A stretch of DNA of 64,000 nucleotides, taken from the NCBI GenBank assembly GCA_025360005.1, contig JANYDA010000003.1:1-64000 (forward strand), written 5' to 3'. The translations under genes were made by a program, and so were the position numbers. Numbering within the stretch: position 1 is the stretch's first letter; each line of letters begins with the position of its first letter. The notes under the pieces are model-generated. The model did no database searches, had not been told where the DNA came from, and saw only the letters and a list, made by a program, of their open reading frames with translations. Below are positions 11,322-20,089 of the stretch, in pieces. The DNA comes from Fibrobacteria bacterium (GTDB lineage: Bacteria; Fibrobacterota; Fibrobacteria; UBA11236).

Positions 11322-11645
11322 ATGGGCATATTAATGGCGCAGTCGAGCATTAAAATTTCCAGTCATGAAGGCGAACCTTGCATCGAGATTAAAGGAGAGT
11401 GGGATCAGCCCAGTCTCGACGCTCTCATCAAGGCCTTCCAAAAGACCCTTTCCAAGGTGGAATCCCGTCTCTTCCTGAAACTCACGGAAGCGGACTATCT
11501 GGACAGCGCCGGCTTGGGCGTCATCATGTTCAACATGAATGAGTTGGCCAAGCGCAGCGCGAAATTGATCCTGCTGGATCCCTCGGAAGAGATGAGGCAG
11601 ATCCTGCGTACCACTTCTTTAGACAAGGTTCTGGAGATCCGTTAG
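11322..11645 (+). CDS. STAS-domain anti-anti-sigma factor-like protein
   Basis: 107 residues from the ATG at 11322, which follows AAGGAAC; a second in-frame ATG lies at 11334. The whole protein is one STAS domain of the SpoIIAA/RsbV type. The phosphorylatable Ser in DSAGLGVIMF is present, as is the usual EIKGEWDQPSLDAL start and a C-terminal helix (MRQILRTTSLDKVLEI). Such proteins are switched by an anti-sigma-factor kinase and a phosphatase in partner-switching cascades. No kinase, phosphatase or sigma factor is adjacent, so its partner is elsewhere. Confidence 0.9.
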   Translation: MGILMAQSSIKISSHEGEPCIEIKGEWDQPSLDALIKAFQKTLSKVESRLFLKLTEADYLDSAGLGVIMFNMNELAKRSAKLILLDPSEEMRQILRTTSLDKVLEIR

Positions 11646-11978
11646 AACTCATAAAGTCCTGCGCTCTCGGCGCTGCGATTCCCCGTCGGCCGCCGGCTCC
11701 CGCACTTGATAACATTCGCTTAACGCCTTGGCGTCGGCGTCAAGAAAAGAAAACCGCTCCGGACCTTGTTCCAGGAGAGCTTCGGTTTTTCCGAACGCCC
11801 GGCGCCCGTAGTCCTAGGAAACCCTAGTCCGGGACTACCCTCCCCATAAACTCATCCCCACATCGTAGCCGTCCCTCCGCCCTTTGAGTATATTTTGGGC
11901 ACTATCGGCTTCCGGGCCCCGCGGAACGGGGCATGCGCGCATTCGGGCGCCGGCTCCGGGTGCCGTAAAGGGAGCAAG
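11646..11978 (+). other. Intergenic region with two hairpins before gcvT
   Basis: 333 bp without a gene. At 11750-11790 an AAAACCG arm pairs with CGGTTTTT around a bulged inner stem (CTCC/GGAG); the trailing T-run makes it a plausible terminator for the STAS gene. At 11808-11838 a perfect 7-bp dyad (GTAGTCC / GGACTAC) encloses a second small stem (TAGG/CCTA). I see no glycine riboswitch pattern. The TATATT at about 11890 could be a -10 element, but no good -35 accompanies it. Confidence 0.45.
11750..11790 (+). terminator. Possible rho-independent terminator after the STAS gene
   Basis: Arms AAAACCG and CGGTTTT enclose a bulged inner stem and end in a run of five T. It lies about 105 bp past the STAS stop. 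The long interrupted stem makes this a moderate call. Confidence 0.4.
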
Positions 11979-13094
11979 GTGACTGCAGGAAAAAAGACCC
12001 CGCTATACGATTCCCACGTGGCCCTCAACGCCAAGATGGTGCCCTTTGCGGGATTCAGCATGCCGGTGCAATATTCCGGCATCCGCCAGGAGCACGAGGC
12101 GGTCCGCAAGGCCGTGGGGCTGTTCGACGTCTCCCACATGGGTAACTTCTTCGTTACGGGGAAGGGAGCCCGCGGGTTCCTGCAACGCGCCACGGTCAAC
12201 AACGTGGACAAGCTGCGGGACATGGACGCGCAATATTCGGCCCTCTGCTATCCCAACGGCACCGTAGTCGACGATATCCTGGTCTATCGCCTGGGGCCGG
12301 AGCGTTTCAAACTGGTGGTGAACGCCTCCAACATCGACAAGGATTTCGCCTGGCTCGAAAACCTCCGCAAGGAGGATAAGGAAGGCGGGGACATGGCGCT
12401 CCGCAACGCCAGCGAAGAGCTGGGCATCCTGTCCCTGCAAGGCCCGCGGGCTTTGGACGTGGCGCGCCAGGTGATGGAATCCGACCCGGCCCTGGTGGCC
12501 ACCTACAAGGCAGGCCGCGGCAAGGTACTGGGCGTGGATACGCTTTACAGCCGCACCGGCTATACGGGCGAAGACGGGTTCGAATTCTTTCCGGAGAACA
12601 AGGATCTGGCGAGCCTGTGGGCGCGCTTGCTGGAAGCGGGATCCCGTTATGGTATGCTGCCCATAGGGCTGGGGGCCAGGGATACCCTCCGCCTGGAAGC
12701 GGGGTATTCCCTGTACGGCCATGAGCTCAGCGACAAAACCAACCTTATCGAAGCCGGGCTATCCTGGATCACCGATTTCGCCAAAGGGGATTTCATGGGC
12801 CGTCCCGCGCTGGAACCCAAATCCAGACCGGGCGGCATGGAACGCAAAATCGTCGGCATCGAGTTGTTGGAATTGGCCATCCCGCGCGAAGGCTGCCTTA
12901 TCCGGGCCGGCGGCAAGGACGTGGGCGTGGTGACCTCGGGGACCATGTCGCCTACCTTGAACAAGGGAATCGCCATGGCTTACGTGGTCGTGGAGCAAGC
13001 CAAAATCGGGACGGAACTGGAAGTGATGATCCGCGACGCCGGGAAAAAGGCCAAAGTGGTTTCCCGGAATTTCTATAAACGGGCCAAAGCCTGA
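11979..13094 (+). CDS. gcvT: Glycine cleavage system aminomethyltransferase (T protein)
   Basis: Tetrahydrofolate-dependent T protein that transfers the methylene group from the H-protein aminomethyl intermediate. I place the start at GTG 11979, which has an AAAGGGA ribosome-binding site 5-8 bases upstream and gives 371 residues, the usual length; the open frame extends further upstream but codes nothing family-like. Motifs: TPLYDSHVALNAKMVPFAG, VGLFDVSHMG, the RTGYTGEDGFE segment, LGARDTLRLEAGY, and the C-terminal barrel segment TSGTMSPTLNKGIAMAYV. gcvH and gcvP are not in the window. ftsK follows after 13 bp, so the two may share a transcript. Confidence 0.95.
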   Translation: MTAGKKTPLYDSHVALNAKMVPFAGFSMPVQYSGIRQEHEAVRKAVGLFDVSHMGNFFVTGKGARGFLQRATVNNVDKLRDMDAQYSALCYPNGTVVDDILVYRLGPERFKLVVNASNIDKDFAWLENLRKEDKEGGDMALRNASEELGILSLQGPRALDVARQVMESDPALVATYKAGRGKVLGVDTLYSRTGYTGEDGFEFFPENKDLASLWARLLEAGSRYGMLPIGLGARDTLRLEAGYSLYGHELSDKTNLIEAGLSWITDFAKGDFMGRPALEPKSRPGGMERKIVGIELLELAIPREGCLIRAGGKDVGVVTSGTMSPTLNKGIAMAYVVVEQAKIGTELEVMIRDAGKKAKVVSRNFYKRAKA

Positions 13095-13107
13095 AGGGGG
13101 TTCTCCT

Positions 13108-16095
13108 TTGTCCATAAAGACTGCCAAGCGCAAGGCCAAGAAACCGGCGCCCAGGTCCAGGGGCAAGGAAGAATCGGAGGCCGCCGCGGAACCGGGCCAT
13201 TCCCTGCTCAAGGAAGCTTGGGGTCTGCTGCTGTTGTCGGCTTCCCTGGTCACCGTCATCGCCTTGCTGTCAGGGTTCGCCAATTCCGGAACGGGTAGCG
13301 CCAATATTCTCGGTCCTTATCTGGGCGACTGGTGGGCCTTCACCCTGAACCAGTTCGCGGGCGGCCTGCCCGTGGTCTTCCTGGTGGCCGCGGCCACTAC
13401 CCTGGCATTCAAACTCATCCTGGCCAAAGGCGGCTTGCGCATGCGGTTGGTGCTGGCCTTAACCCTGCTTTTCGTCGCCACCGGCATCCTCCTCAGCATC
13501 AAGAACATCGCCAGGCCGGAATTGCGGGCATCGGATTACCAACTTTCCGGCGGCTACCTCGGGAATTTCCTGGTCCAGAAATGTTTCCTGCCCGTTTTCG
13601 GAACGGGCCAGTTCGGCCCTTACCTCGTCACCGCCATCGGAACCCTCTTCATCCTCATCTGGGGATTCCGCATGAGCGTGGTTTCCGTCTCGGAGAAATC
13701 CGCCGCTTCCCTGGTATTCGTGGGCCGGCCTTTCTTTCTGGGCCTACGCAGACTATGGAGCAAACCGGAAGGCCAAGACGGGGAGGAACAATCGGATGAT
13801 CCTCACGATGATGCGGCCATCGCGGCCGCGGAGATAGCCAAGGCGCGATCCGGAAGCAAAGCGGAACGGGCGCGCATGGCATCGGCCAAATTCCCCCTTG
13901 CGAAAGCGGAGACGGATGCCGGTCCGGACGGCAAGCGCAGGCGCGGGACGGACCCGGACGGGGGCGAGGCCGCCGATGAGCGCTTCGCCACCGGTTCCCT
14001 GCAGAAGTCCCCGGTGCTTTCCGGCAACGGCCTCCTGGGTAACGTTAAGGATACCGGGTCCGATGCGGATTCCCAGGATGAACGCAGCGAAGCCGACGAA
14101 ATCGACATGAACGATCCGCTCGCCGTGCGCAAGTCCCGCGATCTGAACCTGGAGCGCAAGCGCGTTTCCGAACTCAACGATTGGGAAATCAAATCGCGCG
14201 ATCCGGAAATCGCCGGACTGCTGCAGAAGGAAAAGGCCAGGCTCAAGGCCGAGGCCGCCAAGGCGGCGGAAGAGTCCCAGCCGGTAACGGCTGAGCCGGA
14301 AATGGCAGCCGGTTCCCCCGTCATCGAGAAGTCGGCCAAGAAGCGGAGCCGCAAAAAAGACGCGGCCGACGGCGGCGATGACACGGAGGCGGGCGTGGAA
14401 ACCCGGATGCCTTTGGCGCTCAAGCGGATGACTCCGGATGAAGAGGACGCGAACGATGAGGCCGATGAGGCCGACGGCGAATCCGGAATCGAATCCGATG
14501 CGGATAACGATGGGGGTGACTCCTCAATCGATGCAGCGGCTCCGCTCCGTGCGCGGCCCAAGGTTCCCATCACGCCCAGGCCCCCCAAGCCCGCGCCTGC
14601 GCCCGCTCCTGAGGTCAAGTACGATATCTACCGCGTGCCGTCCCATGACGAGGTCTTCGCGGAACCTCCCAAGCAACCTTTGGAGTTCACCGAAGAGGAA
14701 TTGCGCGAGCAATCCAAGGTGCTCGAGGATCAGCTGATCAATTTCAAGGTGATGGGAAAGGTCACGCAAATCTGCCCGGGCCCGGTCATCACCCGCTACG
14801 AAGTGGAACTGGCGCCCGGCGTGAAGGTAAGCCGCATCAGCACGCTGGCCGACGATTTGGCCCTGGCCCTCAAGGCCAAGAGCATCCGCATCCTGGCGCC
14901 CATCCCCGGCAAATCCGTGGTCGGCATCGAAGTGCCCAACCGCAAGGCCCAGATCGTCTACATCAAGGAAATCCTGCGCGCGGTGGAATTCGCGAAAGAG
15001 GACGACACTCTGAAAATCTGCCTGGGCAAAACCATCGCGGGCGAACCTTACGTGATGGATCTGACGCGGGCCCCGCATCTGCTCATAGCCGGCCAGACCG
15101 GGTCCGGAAAATCGGTTTGTATCAACAGCATCATGGCTTCCTTCCTGTGCTCCAAGTCGCCGGATGAATTGCGCATGATCCTGGTCGATCCCAAGGTGGT
15201 GGAGCTGAAGCCCTATGATGCCATCCCGCATCTGCTCTATCCCGTCATTACCCAGCCGGACGTAGCCGTGCAGGCTTTGAAGTGGTCCACCTTCGAGATG
15301 GATCGCCGTTACGAGGTGCTGGCCCAATGCGGCGTGCGCAACATCAAGGGTTTCAACGCCAAGTTCAAGGAAGGCGTGCTGCCGGAGTCGATGGAGGACG
15401 AGGATAAGAAACTGATGCCCTACATCGTCATCGTCATCGACGAGCTGGCGGATCTGATGATGGTGGCCGGCAAGGAAGTGGAAACCAATATAGCCCGCAT
15501 CGCCCAGAAGGCGCGCGCGGTGGGCATCCATCTGATCCTGGCCACCCAGCGCCCATCCACCAACGTCATCACCGGTACCATCAAGGCCAACCTGCCTACC
15601 CGCATTTCCTTCCAGGTGGCCAGCCAGATCGATGCGCGCACCATCATGGACAAGATGGGCGCGGAGAAGCTGCTGGGCCGCGGCGATATGCTGTTCCGGC
15701 CCATCGAGTTCCCGGAGCCGGTGCGCCTGCACGGCTGCTTCCTGGACGATGCCCAGGCGGAAAAGCTGGCCCTGGTCGCTTCCGAGCAGCATGTCAATTA
15801 CCCGCAGATCCAATCCTTCAACCTGGACGATGATCCTTCCGCCGAGGGCGGCAACGATGAGCCGCGCGACGAGAAGTTCCGCGAGGCCGCGGAGCTGGTG
15901 GCGCAAGTCAAGCAGGCTTCCGTTTCCCTATTGCAGCGCAGACTCGGGATCGGGTACGCGCGTTCTGGCCGTTTGGTGGATCAGCTTGAGCGGGCCGGGA
16001 TAGTGGGGCGTGAACGCGGGAGCAAGCCGCGCGAAGTGCTGATGAACCCGGAGGAGTTGCAATCCTTCCTGTCCTCGGGCCTGAACGACGACTGA
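13108..16095 (+). CDS. ftsK: DNA translocase FtsK/SpoIIIE
   Basis: Septal DNA pump that clears chromosome ends from the division plane. 995 residues from TTG at 13108, with GAAGGGGG as ribosome-binding site. Order: basic cytosolic N-tip; about four membrane segments (near residues 37-57, 80-100, 108-126, 165-187); a long acidic Ala/Glu/Asp-rich linker to about residue 500; the motor with Walker A GQTGSGKS near residues 662-669 and Walker B-like IVIVIDELADLMM; and a C-terminal winged-helix gamma domain (SVSLLQRRLGIGYARSGRLVDQLE) that reads orientation sequences. All key residues are present. Confidence 0.97.
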   Translation: MSIKTAKRKAKKPAPRSRGKEESEAAAEPGHSLLKEAWGLLLLSASLVTVIALLSGFANSGTGSANILGPYLGDWWAFTLNQFAGGLPVVFLVAAATTLAFKLILAKGGLRMRLVLALTLLFVATGILLSIKNIARPELRASDYQLSGGYLGNFLVQKCFLPVFGTGQFGPYLVTAIGTLFILIWGFRMSVVSVSEKSAASLVFVGRPFFLGLRRLWSKPEGQDGEEQSDDPHDDAAIAAAEIAKARSGSKAERARMASAKFPLAKAETDAGPDGKRRRGTDPDGGEAADERFATGSLQKSPVLSGNGLLGNVKDTGSDADSQDERSEADEIDMNDPLAVRKSRDLNLERKRVSELNDWEIKSRDPEIAGLLQKEKARLKAEAAKAAEESQPVTAEPEMAAGSPVIEKSAKKRSRKKDAADGGDDTEAGVETRMPLALKRMTPDEEDANDEADEADGESGIESDADNDGGDSSIDAAAPLRARPKVPITPRPPKPAPAPAPEVKYDIYRVPSHDEVFAEPPKQPLEFTEEELREQSKVLEDQLINFKVMGKVTQICPGPVITRYEVELAPGVKVSRISTLADDLALALKAKSIRILAPIPGKSVVGIEVPNRKAQIVYIKEILRAVEFAKEDDTLKICLGKTIAGEPYVMDLTRAPHLLIAGQTGSGKSVCINSIMASFLCSKSPDELRMILVDPKVVELKPYDAIPHLLYPVITQPDVAVQALKWSTFEMDRRYEVLAQCGVRNIKGFNAKFKEGVLPESMEDEDKKLMPYIVIVIDELADLMMVAGKEVETNIARIAQKARAVGIHLILATQRPSTNVITGTIKANLPTRISFQVASQIDARTIMDKMGAEKLLGRGDMLFRPIEFPEPVRLHGCFLDDAQAEKLALVASEQHVNYPQIQSFNLDDDPSAEGGNDEPRDEKFREAAELVAQVKQASVSLLQRRLGIGYARSGRLVDQLERAGIVGRERGSKPREVLMNPEELQSFLSSGLNDD

Positions 16096-16098
16096 CTC

Positions 16099-16665
16099 CT
16101 AGCGGTCCTTGAACATCCGTGCAACCGCCCGGGCGCATGTTTCCGCTATCTCCGCTTCGGGGAAAGGCATGTCGTCCTCCAGCCATGCGATCAGGAAACC
16201 CATTACCGTCGCGGCGGCCGCATCGCAGAAATATCGCTGCCATATTTTTTCCTGTTTGGATTTTCCGAACCGGTGCCTGAATTTTTCCCGGACCATTTCG
16301 CCGATCCGATGCTTCAGATGCGACGTGAAAACATCCCCGCTTTTCCGCCCGATCATGGCCTTGGCCAACGCTAAATTGCGGCCCGCGTGCCGGAAGAGCG
16401 GTAGCAGATCCGGTCCGTCCGCCGCCGCCCCGGGCTTGGCCGGATCCCCGGCCTCGAAAAACCGGATACCCAGGTTCTCCGGTCCCGCCAAGAGCAGCTG
16501 ATCCTTGCTTTCGTAATGCGAATAGAATGTGGAGCGTCCCACGTTCGCCCTGTCGATGATTTCCTGGACAGTTACGTTCTCGTAGCCTTTCTCAAGGATC
16601 AAGGCTATCAGGGATTCGGACAGGATCTTCTTGGTTTTTTGAATGCGGCGATCTACGGATTCCAT
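16099..16665 (-). CDS. TetR/AcrR-family transcriptional regulator
   Basis: 188 residues from the ATG at 16665, preceded by CAGGAAAA; a longer frame reaches 16752 but has no comparable signal. The N-terminal HTH is clear: TKKILSESLIALILEKG, then VTVQEIIDRANVGRSTFYSHYESKDQLL. The remainder is an all-helical ligand/dimer domain of low conservation, ending in a hydrophobic segment (AAAATVMGFLIAWLEDD) typical of the TetR C-terminal class often found in Firmicutes. It is divergent from the DUF2141-hydroxylase operon. A palindrome at 16754-16771 between the two, just past a TATAAT on the minus strand (16777-16782), suggests it represses itself and the operon. The ligand is unknown; a lipid or fatty-acid-like molecule would fit the neighbour. 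Confidence 0.9.
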   Translation of the reverse strand: MESVDRRIQKTKKILSESLIALILEKGYENVTVQEIIDRANVGRSTFYSHYESKDQLLLAGPENLGIRFFEAGDPAKPGAAADGPDLLPLFRHAGRNLALAKAMIGRKSGDVFTSHLKHRIGEMVREKFRHRFGKSKQEKIWQRYFCDAAAATVMGFLIAWLEDDMPFPEAEIAETCARAVARMFKDR

Positions 16666-16753
16666 TTTTTCCTGAACTTTCCCGCGGATATGTCCGGTAA
16701 CGGATATCCGCGCCTTTCCGTTTTTGCACCACTGCAGAAAGCGGCCTATCATT

Positions 16754-16771
16754 AAGCGTTATCGAACGCTT
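16754..16771. promoter_or_regulatory. Palindromic operator candidate for the TetR regulator
   Basis: AAGCGTTATCGAACGCTT is a perfect 7-bp inverted repeat with a 4-bp spacer, the size and shape of TetR-family operators. It sits in the 133-bp divergent region between the regulator (start 16665) and the DUF2141 gene (start 16799). A TATAAT element on the minus strand lies at 16777-16782, so the dyad would overlap the start region of the regulator's transcript and the upstream part of the promoter of the other operon. Confidence 0.6.
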
Positions 16772-16798
16772 TGTTCATTATAACTAGAAAGGCCCAAT

Positions 16799-17239
16799 AT
16801 GAAACGAGCCGTTTTCTTTTTGATCACCGCCCTTTGCGCCCTTGCCTGGGGGGAAGGGTCCCCGGGCAGGGGCGAGCTGGCCTTCCAGGCCCGCGGCTTC
16901 GCCGGCGATACGGGACAAGCGGTGATTTTTCTTTACCGCGAAGGGGATAAAATTCCCAAAGCCCCGTACCGGGTGGCGGTGGGCGGGATTTCCTCGCGTA
17001 AGTCGGACCTCGTCTTCCCGGATCTCCCTTACGGGGAATATGCCGCCATCCTTCTCCATGATATCAACGGCAACCAGGAAATCGATCATTCGCTGGGCAT
17101 CCCGAGCGAACCGCTGGGCTATACCAACGGGTGGAAGCTAGGGCTTTTCTCCGGGATGCCCACTTTCAAGAAATTGAAATTCCGCTTTTCCCTAACCTCA
17201 CCCATGCAAGTTATTCCCATCGTTTTCAGGAAGAAATGA
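16799..17239 (+). CDS. DUF2141-domain secreted protein
   Basis: 146 residues with a Sec signal peptide (MKRAVFFLITALCALAWG). The mature domain matches the DUF2141 pattern: a DLPYGEYAAILLHDINGNQEIDHS segment with the Asp/Asn-rich D-x-N-G-N loop, then GIPSEPLGYTNG and a Phe-rich C-terminal strand ending in PIVFRKK. It is an immunoglobulin-like periplasmic or secreted domain of unknown role. Its stop overlaps the next gene's start as ATGA, so it is co-translated with the hydroxylase-family membrane protein. Likely controlled by the divergent TetR regulator. Confidence 0.85.
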   Translation: MKRAVFFLITALCALAWGEGSPGRGELAFQARGFAGDTGQAVIFLYREGDKIPKAPYRVAVGGISSRKSDLVFPDLPYGEYAAILLHDINGNQEIDHSLGIPSEPLGYTNGWKLGLFSGMPTFKKLKFRFSLTSPMQVIPIVFRKK

Positions 17240-18240
17240 ACCTCATGCAACCTAAGGAAACAACAATGCACATCGCCATCAGAAAAGCCGTCACCTATGG
17301 GCTTTATCCATTCCTTTTGGCCGCGGTATTGGGCGTGATTTACCAGTCCATCCAGATGCATTGGGATTACAAGACCGTCTATTGGCTAACGACCCTCTTC
17401 CTTTTGGCGACCCTGATCGCGTCGGAGTCCTTGTTCCCGTATTCCAAGGCCTGGTCCATGACGCCGGCCAACTTCCTGCGGGATGTGAAGTACATAGCCA
17501 TGAATGCGCCCACTATCGGATTGACCAAGGCCGCTTTCGGATATTTCCTGATTTGGTTCAGCGAAACCCATCAGGGCCTTTTTACCCACGCTCCGGTGCT
17601 GGCGGCTACCGTTGTTTTTCTCCTGGTCTTCGAATTTTTCCAATACTGGTTCCATCGGCTGAGCCATCAGGCCCAGGGACCGGTAGGAAGATTCCTTTGG
17701 AGAGCCCATGCCGCGCATCATTTGCCGGACCGGGTATACGTCATGATGCACGCTGTTTTTCATCCCATCAACGCGCTTATTTCCACCGCCATCATCCAGT
17801 TGCCGTTGGTACTGCTGGGTATCCCCCCTGCCGCAGCCATGGCGGCGACGCTGCTTATCGACCTGCAAAGCCTGGTGTCCCATTTCAACGTGGATATCCG
17901 GGCCGGATGGCTCAACTACCTTTTCATAGGCACCGAGACGCATCGGTTCCATCATAGCGCGGAAAGCAGGGAAGCGGGTAACTTCGGGAATACCCTGGCG
18001 ATTTGGGATCTGGTCTTCGGGACGCATTATTACCGGCCCGGCAGGAAACCGGAAAAGCTGGGAGTCGCCGATCCGCAAGCCTATCCGGGCTCGGGCGAAG
18101 TCCTGGCCGTCCTGGCCTTCCCTTTCACTAGGAGACCAGGGCATGTGATTGCGGACCGTACAGGGACGGGATCGGGACCGGGGTCCCGTTTAGCAGATGC
18201 GGGGAGGAGCGCGGACGCCGGGGAGAGGGGAAGGGCTTAG
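17236..18240 (+). CDS. Fatty acid hydroxylase / sterol desaturase family membrane protein
   Basis: About 334 residues from the ATG at 17236 (ATGA overlap with DUF2141, AGGAAG site); an ATG at 17266 with an AAGGAAAC site is an equally good start. Four or more membrane segments surround the di-iron histidine boxes of the family: HRLSHQ, HAAHH and, near the C-terminus, HRFHHS, with a further FHPIN motif. Such enzymes hydroxylate or desaturate lipids and carotenoids with O2. The substrate cannot be read from sequence. The C-terminal ~30 residues (Gly/Arg-rich) look like an unconserved extension. Its stop overlaps that of ruvB on the other strand by 4 bp. Confidence 0.9.
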   Translation: MNLMQPKETTMHIAIRKAVTYGLYPFLLAAVLGVIYQSIQMHWDYKTVYWLTTLFLLATLIASESLFPYSKAWSMTPANFLRDVKYIAMNAPTIGLTKAAFGYFLIWFSETHQGLFTHAPVLAATVVFLLVFEFFQYWFHRLSHQAQGPVGRFLWRAHAAHHLPDRVYVMMHAVFHPINALISTAIIQLPLVLLGIPPAAAMAATLLIDLQSLVSHFNVDIRAGWLNYLFIGTETHRFHHSAESREAGNFGNTLAIWDLVFGTHYYRPGRKPEKLGVADPQAYPGSGEVLAVLAFPFTRRPGHVIADRTGTGSGPGSRLADAGRSADAGERGRA

Positions 18241-19262
18241 AGCAGCTCTTCCTGGGAAGAGGGGGCGGCGGGCGGGATCAGGTCCAAGTGCCGGTAGGCG
18301 TTGGCCGTTGCCTGGCGGCCGCGCGGAGTGCGCTTGAGGAAACCCAACTGGATGAGGTAAGGTTCGTAAACTTCCTCCAGCGTTTCCGTCTCCTCGCCCA
18401 GCGATGCGCCCAAGGTGGAAAGCCCCACCGGGCCGCCTTCAAACTTGTTGATGATGGTTTTAAGGATATTGCGATCCATCTCGTCCAGGCCGCGCGGATC
18501 GATCCCCAGCATGTCCAGGGTTTTGGAAACAATCGTTCCGTTGATCACGGTGGTGCCCTTGACCTGGGCCACGTCCCTGCAGCGGCGCAGCACGCGATTG
18601 CCCACGCGCGGCGTGCCGCGACAGCGGGCGGCCAGGAGTTCCGTGCCTTCCGGGGCCAAGTCCACCTTCAGAATGCGCGCCGAGCGTTGCAGGATTTTCT
18701 TCATCTCCGCGTCCGAATAGGTTTCCAGGCGGAACGTGATGCCGAAGCGGTCGCGCAGGGGAGAAGTGAGCATGCCGGTGCGCGTGGTGGCGCCTACCAG
18801 GGTGAAACGCTTGAGCGGCAGGTTGATGCACTTGGCGGAGGGACCGGATTCCAGCATGATGTCGATCTTGAAATCCTCCATGGCCGGGTAGAGGAACTCC
18901 TCGATCACGCGGCTTAGGCGGTGGATCTCGTCGATGAAGAGCACGTCGTTGTTTTCCAGATTGGTCAAGAGGCCCGCCAGCTCGGAAGGCTTGTCCAGCG
19001 CGGGCCCGGAGGTGATCTTGAGGTTGGCCCCCATTTCCCTGGCGATAATATGCGCCAGCGTGGTTTTGCCCAATCCCGGCGGTCCCGCGAAGAGGATATG
19101 GTCGATGGGCTCCTTGCGATCGCGCGCGGCCTGCAGGAAAACGCCCAGGCTCTCCTTCAGCTTCTCCTGGCCGATGAAATCGGAGAGCGTGGCGGGCCGC
19201 AGGGAGAGATCCTGATCCTGATCGTCCCCGAATTGTTCGGGCGCTATGATACGTTCGGCCAT
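18237..19262 (-). CDS. ruvB: Holliday junction branch-migration ATPase RuvB
   Basis: 341 residues, the normal length. AAA+ motor that, with RuvA, drives branch migration. Walker A GPPGLGKT at residues 60-67, Walker B LFIDEIHRL, sensor region VGATTRTGML, arginine-finger region SPLRDRFGI, and the C-terminal winged helix ending GFLKRTPRGRQAT. It lies 7 bp behind ruvA. Confidence 0.97.
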   Translation of the reverse strand: MAERIIAPEQFGDDQDQDLSLRPATLSDFIGQEKLKESLGVFLQAARDRKEPIDHILFAGPPGLGKTTLAHIIAREMGANLKITSGPALDKPSELAGLLTNLENNDVLFIDEIHRLSRVIEEFLYPAMEDFKIDIMLESGPSAKCINLPLKRFTLVGATTRTGMLTSPLRDRFGITFRLETYSDAEMKKILQRSARILKVDLAPEGTELLAARCRGTPRVGNRVLRRCRDVAQVKGTTVINGTIVSKTLDMLGIDPRGLDEMDRNILKTIINKFEGGPVGLSTLGASLGEETETLEEVYEPYLIQLGFLKRTPRGRQATANAYRHLDLIPPAAPSSQEELL

Positions 19263-19269
19263 AGGTACG

Positions 19270-19872
19270 CTACACTTCCTGCAGGGCCTGGGTTATCAAT
19301 TGGCCGGTCATGGCCTTGTCGCCCAGACGATCGATTGCCTTTTGCACGGCCGCCTGCGCCGCCGCATCCTTCACGCCCAGGGTGATCAAAGCCAGCACGG
19401 CATCGCGAGCCGCCTCGCCGCCGGCATCCAGCATGGCCGGTTTGCCGCCTACCGGCGCCTGCAAATCCATCTTGGTCAGCGAGGTCCGGAGGGAGGCGAC
19501 CATCACTTCCGCCGTCTTCTTGCCGATCCCCTTGAGTGCGGTGAGCCCGCGGATATCCCCGCCGATGATCATCTGCGCCAATTGATGGGGCGGCACCGCG
19601 GACAGGATGCGCAACGCCAGCCTGGGACCGATTCCGGAGACGCCCAGCAGCTTAAGGAAGATGGCCTTCTCCACCGCGTTCTGGAAGCCGTACAATTCCA
19701 GGCTCTCTTCGCGGACATGGAGATAGGTTATGATTTCGACGGTTTCGCCCTCCCGGGGATACATCTCGGCCGTGCGCAGGGAAACGTCCACGCCCATGCC
19801 TACGCCGCCCACGTCGATGACCAAACGAGCCGGTTGGCGATGAGCCAGTTTGCCGCGGAGGAATTCGATCAT
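19270..19872 (-). CDS. ruvA: Holliday junction DNA-binding protein RuvA
   Basis: 200 residues from the ATG at 19872 (GGGAAAAAG upstream); the frame extends 45 codons further without homology. OB-fold start MIEFLRGKL, two helix-hairpin-helix motifs (LLGVSGIGPRLALRIL and LKGIGKKTAEVMV), an acidic/flexible linker, and the C-terminal RuvB-binding domain (DAVLALITLGVKDAAAQAAVQKA). Together with ruvB it is cut off from ruvC and yebC by an opposite-strand gene. Confidence 0.96.
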   Translation of the reverse strand: MIEFLRGKLAHRQPARLVIDVGGVGMGVDVSLRTAEMYPREGETVEIITYLHVREESLELYGFQNAVEKAIFLKLLGVSGIGPRLALRILSAVPPHQLAQMIIGGDIRGLTALKGIGKKTAEVMVASLRTSLTKMDLQAPVGGKPAMLDAGGEAARDAVLALITLGVKDAAAQAAVQKAIDRLGDKAMTGQLITQALQEV

Positions 19873-20038
19873 CTTTTTCCCATGTCGCCCGGCGGCCTTG
19901 CGGACCGGGACTGCCTGTGCATTCTGCGCCTGATCGACCTGTCCGATACCCGGCCGGGACGTTCCTACGTAGGTGAAAGTTAGCAAAAGCGTCCCGCTTG
20001 CCGCCATCTCCGGGTGGGCGGCGGCCCGGGAATTAACT

Positions 20039-20044
20039 TATAAT
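20039..20044 (+). promoter_or_regulatory. TATAAT -10 element for the LURP-one/scramblase-like gene
   Basis: A consensus TATAAT lies 46 bp before the ATG at 20090. No convincing -35 sits at the usual distance, so this is a partial promoter call. Confidence 0.4.
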
Positions 20045-20089
20045 GCGCTACGCGCTTACCATTCGGCCACCCGTATCCCGGAGCGGATC

